A stretch of DNA of 6,381 nt, taken from Candidatus Rifleibacteriota bacterium (GTDB lineage Bacteria; UBP17; UBA6191; JACPRK01). The stretch spans positions 1-6,381 of the forward strand of contig JACQZL010000371.1 of NCBI GenBank assembly GCA_016213865.1. Reading direction: 5' to 3'. Of the stretch, positions 1 to 6,310 are shown one piece after another (position 1 is the stretch's first letter; each line of letters starts with the position of its first letter). A model generated the notes under the pieces. It was not told the origin of the DNA. It saw only the letters and a program-made list of their open reading frames with translations, and searched no databases. Position numbers and translations under genes: made by a program.

Positions 1-1052
1 GGCTCGCCGATGAACCCGGCGGCCAGCCCTGCGCGGCCCAACGTCTTCGAGACTGGCTCGAGTCCGGCATCCTGATCCGACGTCCGCAAGAGGCGCTCTT
101 CGTCTTCTCGCAGCAGTACGCGGTCGGCGGCAAGGTCCGGTGCTGCCGCGGTCTTCTGGGCCTGAGCGCACCAGGGACCGGGCCCGACGCCTGGTTACCC
201 ATTCAGCAAGGCCCGCCGCCTGCCGAGCAGCCTCTCGGGGGGCCGGCCGCGGCACCGCTCCTGGCTCTGCACCGCACGCCGGCCGACTCGCTGGCGCCGC
301 TCCTCGACCTGGTGACGGCCGGAGCGCCACTGCTGGAGCTCGAGGACGACGCAGGTCACGTCTGCCGGCTGTGGGAGTGCGCCGATCCGGCCTGGGCCAG
401 AGACCTCGGTTGCCTGCTCGCGGCCGGGCCCTTTCTCCTCGCGGACGCCTGGCCGCGGCCTGCGACCGGCGAGGACGGCCCGCGACTCCTCGCGGTGGTG
501 GCCTCCGACGAGCCCGGCCTGGCGACGCACCCCGTCCACCGGCTGGTCCGGGTCGCCGACAGCTTCGACTTCAATCGGTTCTTCGAGGCCCTGGCGGCGG
601 ACTGGGAGGTCTATCCGCTCTACGGGCCCGAGGCAATCCAGGGCCTGCTGGACAAGGCGGCGGTCGACGAGGTCCGCATCGCCATGTTCATCGCGCGACC
701 CCGGCGTTGTCTCCTGATGGCCCCCAAGGACTCGATGCCGCTGCCCGAGGCTCCCCGCTCCGATCCCTGGCGCAAGCTCAATGCGTCCGTGCTGGGCGGC
801 GCCGTCCTGGGGCCGTTGCTCGGGCTGGACGAGGCCGCGCTCACGGACCCGGGGCACGTGGTCTACTGTGCCGGGGTCGACGACGCGGTCGCACGGGTGC
901 AGGCCGGCGGGCCCACGCAGATCGCTTTCTTGCTGAATCCGGTGCGGGCTGTCGTCGCCTGCGGGCTGGCCGCGGCCGGAGAGGCCCTCCCGCCCGCTAC
1001 CGTCGGCTGGATGCCGCGCCTGCCGGCGGGGTTGCTGCTGCAGGCCGAGTAG
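1..1052 (+). CDS. DUF1015-family protein, 5' end cut off by the window, divergent
   Basis: The frame is open from the first complete codon (position 3) to TAG at 1050-1052, giving 349 visible residues. DUF1015 proteins are usually a little over 400 residues, so I infer that roughly 60-80 N-terminal residues lie outside. The family order is recognisable: an RLRDWLESGIL stretch followed by ALFVFSQQY (family pattern: RL..W...G.L....PALYVY.Q.Y), then LELEDDAGHVCRLWECADP, then the THPVHRLVR strand, and near the C-terminus DPWRKLNASVLGGAVLGPLLG and QIAFLLNP. The family is poorly characterised; a distant relationship to ParB/SbnI-type serine kinases has been proposed, so I assign no reaction. Oddly, the PHExT-like and ADGHHRYE-like motifs I expect in the family are not visible: the matching places read WLPIQQGP and LLADAWPRPATGE. 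It looks like a diverged paralogue rather than a pseudogene, since the frame is intact and codon use is uniformly GC-rich. No signal peptide can be judged. Confidence 0.78.
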   Translation, partial: LADEPGGQPCAAQRLRDWLESGILIRRPQEALFVFSQQYAVGGKVRCCRGLLGLSAPGTGPDAWLPIQQGPPPAEQPLGGPAAAPLLALHRTPADSLAPLLDLVTAGAPLLELEDDAGHVCRLWECADPAWARDLGCLLAAGPFLLADAWPRPATGEDGPRLLAVVASDEPGLATHPVHRLVRVADSFDFNRFFEALAADWEVYPLYGPEAIQGLLDKAAVDEVRIAMFIARPRRCLLMAPKDSMPLPEAPRSDPWRKLNASVLGGAVLGPLLGLDEAALTDPGHVVYCAGVDDAVARVQAGGPTQIAFLLNPVRAVVACGLAAAGEALPPATVGWMPRLPAGLLLQAE

Positions 1053-1063
1053 GGCGCGGAACC

Positions 1064-1105
1064 GAGGGCCCCTTCACCCCGCGGAAAGCTCGTGGGGGGC
1101 CCCTC
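1064..1105 (+). terminator. GC-rich imperfect hairpin after the DUF1015 gene
   Basis: Twelve bases after the DUF1015 stop, GAGGGCCCC (1064-1072) can pair with GGGGCCC-C-TC (1096-1105), giving nine pairs with one bulged C and a loop of 23 bases. It is followed only by CTTGCG (from 1105), not a T-tract. Position supports a transcription end or mRNA-stabilising stem; lack of a U-run and the long loop argue against a classical intrinsic terminator. GC-rich DNA produces such pairings often. Confidence 0.3.
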
Positions 1106-1201
1106 TTGCGTGCGTGCGGTCTCGCCCGGATGAAGGTATTTTCGGCCGAGGTGTTCGCGGCGTGTACTGCTGGTGCCAGGATCTGGTGGCCCGGTCCAGC
1201 A

Positions 1202-1218
1202 CTCCTCCGATGGAGGAG
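1202..1218 (+). promoter_or_regulatory. Hairpin containing the Shine-Dalgarno sequence of the GAF gene
   Basis: CTCCTCC (1202-1208) and GGAGGAG (1212-1218) are perfect reverse complements separated by GAT, forming a 7-bp stem with a 3-base loop. GGAGGAG is an almost ideal Shine-Dalgarno sequence and ends six bases before an in-frame GTG at 1225. If this GTG is the start, the ribosome binding site would be masked in the folded mRNA. This geometry is known from translationally controlled leaders, including RNA thermometers. The pairing is seen in the sequence; the regulatory role is inference and depends on which start codon is used. Confidence 0.4.
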
Positions 1219-1224
1219 ACGGGC

Positions 1225-2064
1225 GTGCGCCGCAGGTCTACAAAGAGGCAATGGATGACAGCGAGAGTGGTGCCGACAGTTCGAAGACAGCGATCATGTG
1301 AACAGACCCAGGAGCAGCCTGACTCGCTGGAGGTCCGGCGGCTGGCACGGGCCACGAGCGGAACCGAGCGGAACCTGAGGTTGATCGTGCCCGAGCCGCA
1401 CGAGGCTCCGAGCGCGCTTGCACGAGAAGAAGAGACCCTGGCCGCATCACCCGTCGAACCGAACGACGACGCCGAGACACGGAGAGTGCAGCCAGCCAGG
1501 ACCGGCGATGACGACGGCCGGAGGCCGTCGCATTCGGACGGCCCTGCCGTCCTCGCGTTGCGCTCGGGCTTGCGGGCCCTCGGGACCTCGGTGGCCACCG
1601 ACGTACAGGGGGCGCTGGTGGCGACTCCGGACGGGGCCCAGATACTCCTTTACTCGAACTTGAAGCTGACCTCGCGCTTTGCCGGTGAGGTGGCTTCGTA
1701 TCTGGCCTGTGCCTTCGAGGCGTACGGTGGCCGGCCAATCCGCCGAGGTTCCCTGCGGCTCGAGAAGGCCATGGCCCCCACTGCCTGGCGAACGGACGAC
1801 CGGATCGCTCTCGTCGCCTCGTCCCTGACCGCTCCAATCCTGGCCCGGCACGAGCGCCTGGGGGTGATCTTCATGGGGAGCAGGCGAGAGCAGCAGTTCA
1901 CCCAGGAGCAGGTCGACGAGTTGACGTCGTTGGCCCAGCGGTTCTCGCACCTCATCCGGGGCATCGTCGACCCGCTGGGCGGCGAGTTGGCCCGGCCCGC
2001 GTCTCGGGAGACGGGGCCCTCTCGCGTCGTGCAGTTGCGGCCCCTTCGGACCGCCGCCGCCTAG
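1225..2064 (+). CDS. GAF-domain-like protein with disordered N-terminus
   Basis: I start the gene at GTG 1225 (279 aa) because GGAGGAG lies six bases upstream. An ATG at 1255 (269 aa), with GAGG six bases upstream, is nearly as good. Residues ~1-105 are rich in R, E, D, P, S and T with no hydrophobic core, so they are probably disordered. Residues ~110-245 look like one compact alpha/beta domain: a DVQGALVATPDGAQILLYS strand pair, a helix with VASYLACAFEAYGG, then SSLTAPILARHERLGVIFMGSRR followed by FTQEQVDELTSLAQRFSHLI. The last segment is the typical end of a GAF domain (P-hydrophobic-x-x-x-x-x-LG-hydrophobic, then FT.E..D.L..LA). GAF domains bind small molecules or mediate dimerisation; ligand unknown. 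No output domain is attached, so it may act as a stand-alone sensor or partner protein. There is no signal peptide or membrane segment. Codons 1-30 use AGA, ACA, CGA, TCA and TGT, unlike the rest. The stop overlaps that of the convergent XRE gene. Confidence 0.68.
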   Translation: MRRRSTKRQWMTARVVPTVRRQRSCEQTQEQPDSLEVRRLARATSGTERNLRLIVPEPHEAPSALAREEETLAASPVEPNDDAETRRVQPARTGDDDGRRPSHSDGPAVLALRSGLRALGTSVATDVQGALVATPDGAQILLYSNLKLTSRFAGEVASYLACAFEAYGGRPIRRGSLRLEKAMAPTAWRTDDRIALVASSLTAPILARHERLGVIFMGSRREQQFTQEQVDELTSLAQRFSHLIRGIVDPLGGELARPASRETGPSRVVQLRPLRTAAA

Positions 2065-2663
2065 CGGCCCCGGCCCGACCGGGCTCGGGGTTTGGCTTCG
2101 GCCGCCGCCGGAGGTTCGGCATCGGCCAGCCGCATGATGACGGAGTGGCCGTCGCTGTAGAGGACGATCTTCTGCTGGGCCCCGATGGTGGGATGAGCTC
2201 GCAGTGCCTGGGTGAGGTCGAACCTGGCCCAGGATTCCGGCTGCAACGCGACCGGTCGGGGCTGCCCGCCGGCTGCCTCGTCGGCGACCGTCTCGAGGTA
2301 GCGCAGGTGCGAGTCGAGCTCGGCCGTGCTCATTCGCGGGGCCAGGGCTCGGAACCTGGTCACCAGGGGCTCCACGCCTTCCTGGGGCGGAGCCTGAGAC
2401 GCTTCGCGCCGGGGGCCGCCCGACTTGGCGGGCGCCATCCCCATCAACTCCAGCACCCCGAGGCCCGTGATCTTCGAAGTGGCAAGGACGAACCCGACGT
2501 CCACGGACAGGTACTTGCCTCGTTCGACGTTGCGAACCGTGCTGGTGGTGACGTCGTAACCGACGTCCGCTAGCTTGCGAGCGAACTGCTCGGCCGTGAG
2601 GCCGAGCTGCTTCCGGGCGGCAGCCACCCGGGCGCCAATCAACTTGTGCAGTGGAAGACCCAT
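2061..2663 (-). CDS. XRE-family helix-turn-helix transcriptional regulator
   Basis: A 200-residue protein starts at ATG 2663 (MGLPLHKLIGARVAAARK). A GGAG lies 11 bases upstream, rather far but usable. A TTG at 2708 would add 15 residues lacking a domain and is less likely. Residues ~5-73 form a Cro/CI-type HTH: RVAAARKQLGLTAEQFARKLADVGY gives helices 1-2, and TTSTVRNVERGKY (residues 39-51) is the recognition helix with its characteristic E-RGK ending. Residues 74-98 are a proline/glycine-rich linker. Residues ~99-181 form a second region: a helical part (FRALAPRMSTAELDSHLRYLETVAD) and a strand-like part (GAQQKIVLYSDGHSVIMRL), which may be for dimerisation or ligand binding; I do not recognise it. 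The tail is basic (KPRARSGRGR) and may contact DNA. It is divergent from the SRPBCC gene, so control of that gene and of itself through the 2664-2983 region is a reasonable inference. It is probably cytoplasmic. The target is unknown. Confidence 0.82.
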   Translation of the reverse strand: MGLPLHKLIGARVAAARKQLGLTAEQFARKLADVGYDVTTSTVRNVERGKYLSVDVGFVLATSKITGLGVLELMGMAPAKSGGPRREASQAPPQEGVEPLVTRFRALAPRMSTAELDSHLRYLETVADEAAGGQPRPVALQPESWARFDLTQALRAHPTIGAQQKIVLYSDGHSVIMRLADAEPPAAAEAKPRARSGRGR

Positions 2664-2786
2664 TTGGGCATCGACTCCGCTACGCCTCGTCGAAGACGAG
2701 GGCCACAACTAATCTCGTGGATCTGGGGCCGCATGTCAAGTCCCGGTCTATCGGCCCCCCGGCCGGCGAGCATTTGGCAACTCCAG

Positions 2787-2809
2787 TCACAATTCAATAT
2801 GCCTCACAA
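2787..2809. repeat. TCACAA direct repeat, possible operator half-sites
   Basis: TCACAA is found at 2787-2792 and again at 2804-2809, a start-to-start distance of 17 bp, within the AT-rich core between the two divergent genes. A short repeat placed over candidate promoter elements beside an XRE gene is what an operator could look like. XRE sites are more often inverted repeats, and six-base repeats arise by chance, so this is weak. Confidence 0.25.
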
Positions 2810-2938
2810 AAATACTCCACGCAAGTGTTGCAGTCCCGGACGGAGCGCAGCATATTCCAGAAGGCCGCGCTAGTACGAGGCTCTTTTCAGCGTCATCCGG
2901 AGCTGGTTGCACGGACGTACGCCGGATCGCATCTCAGG

Positions 2939-2965
2939 GGCCGGGGGTCCAGATGGGGACCGGCC
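2939..2965 (+). other. 5'-leader hairpin before the SRPBCC gene
   Basis: GGCCGG (2939-2944) pairs with CCGGCC (2960-2965), and after a GGG bulge TCC (2948-2950) pairs with GGA (2957-2959) around a six-base loop. The hairpin ends seven bases before the Shine-Dalgarno sequence at 2972. It does not include the ribosome binding site. A role in mRNA stability is possible, but in this base composition it may be incidental. Confidence 0.25.
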
Positions 2966-2971
2966 AGGCAC

Positions 2972-2978
2972 AGGAGGT
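2972..2978 (+). promoter_or_regulatory. Ribosome binding site fixing the SRPBCC start
   Basis: AGGAGGT, a full Shine-Dalgarno match, sits five bases before ATG 2984. It decides this start over the longer open frame that continues upstream to 2651 without any domain content. Confidence 0.8.
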
Positions 2979-2983
2979 ACTCC

Positions 2984-3934
2984 ATGATTCACGACGAGGA
3001 TGGCGGCTGCTGCGTTCGGAGGCAAGTGACCTTCCGGTCGGACGAGCATCATGTCTGGCAGGCGCTCACGAACGCCGAGCACCAGGCCCTTTGGCTCGCG
3101 CAAGAGGCGAGCTTCGACGAGAGCTCCGGCGGGCACGTGGTGTGGCAGTGGTCCACGGCGGCCGGCTGCGAGTTCGGGAAGCTCACCGGGACGGTCACCC
3201 ACCGAATCGAGGAGTCCTATCTGGCGTTGCAGTTGCATCGCCAATCGTGCTGGCCCGGAACTCGCCTGGGGTTCCTCCTGGCGCCGTGCGAGGCAGGCAC
3301 GCGACTTGCCCTGGAACAGTCGGGTTTCGCGCCCGAGATCGACCTGAGCGTCCTGGAGAGGATGTGGGTGCCGTCGTTGGCCCAGCAGCCGGACTGCGAC
3401 CCCGTTCGGGCCGACGGCTTCTGGGCTGCGCGCCTGGAGGCCCTCCGATGCTGGGTCGACTTCGGCGAGCTCGACCTGGGCCGCCTGCGTGGCCACTGGA
3501 CCTTCGCTCCGGGGGCGGCCTTCATCGCGAAGATCCTGGAGGCGACCCGGTCGGCCCCGGGACGCTCGGAGGCCTCCAAGTCCCTGAGCTCGCTGAGGGA
3601 CAGCGTGGCGCTCAAGCATGCGCGCTACCTGGCCGGGCGAGGGATCGCCAACGAGCTGGATCTGGTCTCGAAGCTGGCCCAGGGGATGCCCAGCCCGGGC
3701 GGCGACCGTGTCCGCCTGGAGGAGAATCCGCGCCGCCTGGTGCTCGAACGCCGCCGCGTGGTCCAGCTCGGACCGGATCGCAAGCAACGCACGGCCGCGG
3801 GGAGGTTCGCCTTCGATGGGCTGCTCGCCGACTACGAGGTCGCCGTTGCCCGGACGCTCGGATACCGGGCCCAGCGCGAGATGACCCCCGGCGGCTACAA
3901 GCTCGTCTTCGAGAGCTGCGCGTCGCGAGAGTGA
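2984..3934 (+). CDS. SRPBCC/AHSA1-like domain protein with unidentified C-terminal domain
   Basis: The protein is 316 residues, about twice the length of a single AHSA1-like protein (~140-160). Residues ~9-158 follow the SRPBCC/AHSA1 pattern: VRRQVTFRSDEHHVWQALTNAEHQALW, then an acidic strand ending SSGGHVVWQW, then GTVTHRIEESYLALQLHR, then the GTRLALEQSGF strand, and a closing helix FWAARLEALRCWVDF. This fold makes a hydrophobic cavity for lipids or other small ligands; bacterial AHSA1 proteins are mostly of unknown function and often sit beside HTH regulators, as here. A ~30-residue insert lies between the GTRLAL strand and the final helix. Residues ~160-316 form a second region I cannot name, with a helix SLRDSVALKHARYLAGRGIANELDLVSKLAQGM by segments, a strand pair around RLEENPRRLVLERRRVV, and a final GLLADYEVAVARTLGYRAQ helix followed by TPGGYKLVFE. 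It has no signal peptide or membrane helix, so it is probably cytoplasmic. It converges with the kinase gene and diverges from the XRE gene. Confidence 0.75.
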   Translation: MIHDEDGGCCVRRQVTFRSDEHHVWQALTNAEHQALWLAQEASFDESSGGHVVWQWSTAAGCEFGKLTGTVTHRIEESYLALQLHRQSCWPGTRLGFLLAPCEAGTRLALEQSGFAPEIDLSVLERMWVPSLAQQPDCDPVRADGFWAARLEALRCWVDFGELDLGRLRGHWTFAPGAAFIAKILEATRSAPGRSEASKSLSSLRDSVALKHARYLAGRGIANELDLVSKLAQGMPSPGGDRVRLEENPRRLVLERRRVVQLGPDRKQRTAAGRFAFDGLLADYEVAVARTLGYRAQREMTPGGYKLVFESCASRE

Positions 3935-3939
3935 CGTCC

Positions 3940-3983
3940 GCGTGAGATGCGGCGCCGGCCCCCCGTAACCCGGAAACTCACGC
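3940..3983. terminator. Inverted repeat between convergent genes, possible bidirectional terminator
   Basis: GCGTGAG (3940-3946) and CTCACGC (3977-3983) are perfect 7-base complements, with a 30-base spacer that can fold further through its two CCGG copies. It fills the 48-bp space between the SRPBCC and kinase stops and touches the kinase stop codon. There is no T-tract on either strand, so simple intrinsic termination is doubtful; position and symmetry are the support. Confidence 0.4.
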
Positions 3984-6016
3984 TAGGCCGCGGCGGTCTC
4001 CAGGGTCTTGGCGATGGCCGTCTTGAGCTCGTCGAGGACGAAGGGCTTGTTGATGTACAAGTTGCCCGAGGTCTCGAGAAAGGCCTTCGTCTGCGGTGAG
4101 AGGGTGTCGCCGGTCATGAAGATGATGCGGTCGGCCAGTGCCGGGTCGGTCTGCCGGACAGCGGAGTAGATGGCCGGGCCGTCCAGCCCGGGCATCCGGA
4201 TGTCGCTGACGACGAGATCGAAGCGGCCCTGACGCAGCCGGGAGATCGCATCGGCGCCGTCGGCTGTGACCTCCACGAGGCACCCGAGCCGCTCCAGGCC
4301 CATCCGACACACAGCGGCAATGTTCTCCTCGTCGTCGACGACCAGGATGCGCTTGCCCAAGAAGATGGAGGTGGCGACTTCCGGCTCCAGGCGGACGCTC
4401 TCGGCCAGCGGCTTCTGCTGGTTGATGGGGATCTCGACGACGAAGGTGGCGCCCTGACCCGCTGCGCTCTCGACCGTGATCTTGCCCTGGTGCTCCTTGA
4501 CGATCCCGTAGCTGATCGAGAGGCCCAGCCCCGTTCCCTCGCCCAGCTTCTTGGTCGTGAAGAACGGGTCGAAGATCCGCTTCATCAGGGCATCGGGGAT
4601 GCCGGGACCGTTGTCGCCGATCTCGATGCGGACCATGCCGTCCCGCTCGCGGCTGCGGACGGTCAGCTTGTTCCCCTCCTTGCGGAGGGACTTCATCGCT
4701 TGATAGGCGTTGTTGATGATGTTGAAGAAGACCTGCTGGAGTTGATACGGATCGGCGATGGTGGCGGAGACGGACGTCAACTCGTCCACGACGGCGATGT
4801 TGTCGACCCGCAACTGGTGGGCCCGCAGGGCCAGGGCGTCGCGGACGATCTGATTGAGGTCGATCAGCTCGCGCTCGGGCTTGTGCTGGCGGGCAAAGGT
4901 GAGCAGGTTCTCGACGATCTTCTTGCATCGGAAGGAGCTCTTCGCGATCTCCTTCATCAGGTCCTTGGTCTGGTCCGCCAGGTCGGTCTCTTCCATCAGG
5001 AGCTCGGAATACCCCGAGATGATCGCGAGCGGGTTGTTGAGCTCGTGGGCCACGCCGCTGACCAGCTCGCCCAGCGCGGAGAGCTTCTCGGATTGGAGGA
5101 GCTGGACCTGGAGCTGCTTCTCCATCTCGGTGGTGTGCTTCTTCTGGGTGATGTCGTCGAAGACGCAGAGGATCAGCTCGGTCGATTCGCCCGAGACCGC
5201 CATGTCGAACCAGAGGTCGTTCTCTCCGGAGCGCAGCTTGACCTCGGCCTCGACCAGCTTATGTTGGGAGGACGCGGTGTCGACGGCTCTCTGAAGGGCC
5301 TCGGAAGGGACCAACTCGGCCAGGCTTCGACCCCGGACGGTCGCGGCGTCGTGGCTGAAGAGGCGCGCGAAGTGGGAGTTGGCCGTCAGGCCATGGCATT
5401 GACGATCCAGCACGAGCAGCGCCAGGGGGATCGTCGAGAGGATCTTCTCGTTGAAGTCCTGGAGGCGTGCGATCTGCTCGGCCTGTTTGGCCTTCTCCTC
5501 GGCGCGGATGAGCTCTTCCTTCTGGGTCTTGACCGTTTCGAGGAGCTTCTGCGCGTAGTTGGCCATGACCAGCTTGGATTCCATGAACGACGGCACCCAT
5601 TTGAAGAAGCCGTACGCCAGCAGGGCGAAGCCGAGGGACGAACCGACCACCTGTTCGAGGAAGAGCCGGAAGCGCTCGTTGTCGCGCAGAGGTTCGACCG
5701 CATTGAGGACGAAGACGTGGTCGAAGATGCTGATGATCAGCCCGAAGGAGATCAGGTTGAGCCCGATGAGGATCCAGTTCCAGCCGTAGGTTCGGATCTG
5801 CGGGTAGTTCCAGCCCAGCACCAGGAAGAACGACCAGATCAGGACGACCAGCAGCGCCTGGATACTGCGCGCGATCAGGTTCGTCATCGTCGTGACGAAG
5901 ATCGAGAGCAGCAGGATGTTGATGAGGAGGATCAGAACGGCCGGCAGGTCGAGCCGGGGCCGGGGTTCGCGCCGGACTATTCGTTCGATTTCGTCAATGT
6001 CCGTCAATTCGTTCAC
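3983..6016 (-). CDS. Membrane-bound hybrid sensor histidine kinase (PAS-HisKA-HATPase-REC)
   Basis: I choose GTG 6016 (677 aa) because GGAGGGAG lies six bases upstream; ATG 6067 and a more distal start at 6118 lack a spaced ribosome binding site. Four hydrophobic segments lie at about residues 24-44, 47-68, 79-102 and 121-140, with only short loops, so there is no large periplasmic sensor. A coiled coil (~149-188, KTQKEELIRAEEKAKQAEQ) leads to a PAS domain (~188-291, ending VFDDITQKK). HisKA (~309-375) carries the phosphoacceptor H324 in VAHELNNPLAII. HATPase (~422-530) has N436 in NIINNAYQA, D468 in GDNGPGIP, FDPFFTTK, and GTGLGLS. The receiver (~554-674) has acidic D561/D562, phosphoacceptor D605 in VVSDIRMPG, T635 in FMTGD and K657 in INKPF. 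All catalytic residues are present, so autophosphorylation and transfer to its own receiver are expected. The signal is unknown. A partner Hpt or response regulator must be encoded elsewhere. Confidence 0.95.
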   Translation of the reverse strand: MNELTDIDEIERIVRREPRPRLDLPAVLILLINILLLSIFVTTMTNLIARSIQALLVVLIWSFFLVLGWNYPQIRTYGWNWILIGLNLISFGLIISIFDHVFVLNAVEPLRDNERFRLFLEQVVGSSLGFALLAYGFFKWVPSFMESKLVMANYAQKLLETVKTQKEELIRAEEKAKQAEQIARLQDFNEKILSTIPLALLVLDRQCHGLTANSHFARLFSHDAATVRGRSLAELVPSEALQRAVDTASSQHKLVEAEVKLRSGENDLWFDMAVSGESTELILCVFDDITQKKHTTEMEKQLQVQLLQSEKLSALGELVSGVAHELNNPLAIISGYSELLMEETDLADQTKDLMKEIAKSSFRCKKIVENLLTFARQHKPERELIDLNQIVRDALALRAHQLRVDNIAVVDELTSVSATIADPYQLQQVFFNIINNAYQAMKSLRKEGNKLTVRSRERDGMVRIEIGDNGPGIPDALMKRIFDPFFTTKKLGEGTGLGLSISYGIVKEHQGKITVESAAGQGATFVVEIPINQQKPLAESVRLEPEVATSIFLGKRILVVDDEENIAAVCRMGLERLGCLVEVTADGADAISRLRQGRFDLVVSDIRMPGLDGPAIYSAVRQTDPALADRIIFMTGDTLSPQTKAFLETSGNLYINKPFVLDELKTAIAKTLETAAA

Positions 6017-6022
6017 GTACGG

Positions 6023-6030
6023 CTCCCTCC
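6023..6030 (-). promoter_or_regulatory. Ribosome binding site fixing the kinase start
   Basis: Read on the minus strand this is GGAGGGAG, six bases before GTG 6016. The alternative ATG 6067 has AGG directly against it, with no usable spacing, so the GTG start is preferred although upstream frame remains open. Confidence 0.7.
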
Positions 6031-6155
6031 ATCGGCGGGCGACCCGGGTCTCCGTGGTGAGCCCCATCCTACACCAGCCCGTCACTCGAAGCCATGAAGG
6101 GGTGCATACTCTGCGCATGGGTAGTCTGATGGCTCATCCAGAGCCGGAACCGGTG

Positions 6156-6185
6156 GCCAGTAGCCGGTAGCCGGTAGCCAGTAGC
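6156..6185. repeat. Heptad tandem repeat, GCC(A/G)GTA x4
   Basis: Four head-to-tail 7-base units lie at 6156-6162, 6163-6169, 6170-6176 and 6177-6183, reading GCCAGTA, GCCGGTA, GCCGGTA, GCCAGTA, then GC. Units differ only by A/G at position 4 in an ABBA order. On the other strand this is the TACTGGC/TACCGGC heptad. An inverted 11-base match, CAGTAGCCGGT (6158-6168) against ACCGGCTACTG (6335-6345), suggests a second degenerate copy in opposite orientation near the window end. Short intergenic heptad repeats are known from several bacterial groups; the function here is unknown. Confidence 0.8.
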
Positions 6186-6310
6186 GAGGGCTTGTAGCAG
6201 GGCTCCAGATGGGCTGCTGGTTGGTTCGCAGGGGACGCCGAACGAGCTCGCAGATGGGACCACACGAGCGCGAGACTGCCGCTGGATGATGATCCGCTTG
6301 CCAACACTCC

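Larger units (their letters stand above)
2664..2983. promoter_or_regulatory. Divergent intergenic control region
   Basis: This 320-bp gap separates the divergent XRE and SRPBCC starts and must carry both promoters. About 2790-2820 is AT-rich against a GC-rich background. On the plus strand TTGGCA (2774-2779) matches a sigma-70 -35 box at 5 of 6 positions, followed 15 bases later by a poor CAATAT. On the minus strand TTGCGT at 2820-2825 is followed 17 bases later by CATATT (2797-2802), a modest match. Neither promoter is convincing by itself. TCACAA occurs twice in direct orientation inside the AT-rich core (see the separate entry). No gene-like frame with its own ribosome binding site is visible in the gap. 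Confidence 0.4.

Noticed and set aside
140..1258. Plus-strand 372-codon frame covering the DUF1015 gene
   Set aside because: It is an R/G/A/P-rich shadow frame. The DUF1015 motifs are in another frame and explain the region to 1052.
2651..2983. Upstream extension of the SRPBCC gene by 111 codons
   Set aside because: The open frame continues but encodes no domain, overlaps the XRE start, and the strong ribosome binding site at 2972-2978 favours ATG 2984.
2870..3787. Minus-strand 305-codon frame opposite the SRPBCC gene
   Set aside because: No motif and no ribosome binding site at its start. The plus-strand gene has AGGAGGT and a recognisable SRPBCC pattern.
6036..6090. Promoter for the kinase with a TAGGAT -10 box
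   Set aside because: The -10 match is only 4 of 6 and no acceptable -35 is found at 16-18 bases, so it is not listed as a separate promoter.
4490..6097. Long plus-strand open frame (535 codons) antisense to the kinase
   Set aside because: It is the complement of a clearly conserved kinase. Its D/E/L/V-rich repetitive composition is typical of the antisense of a GC-rich gene, and it shows no domain.
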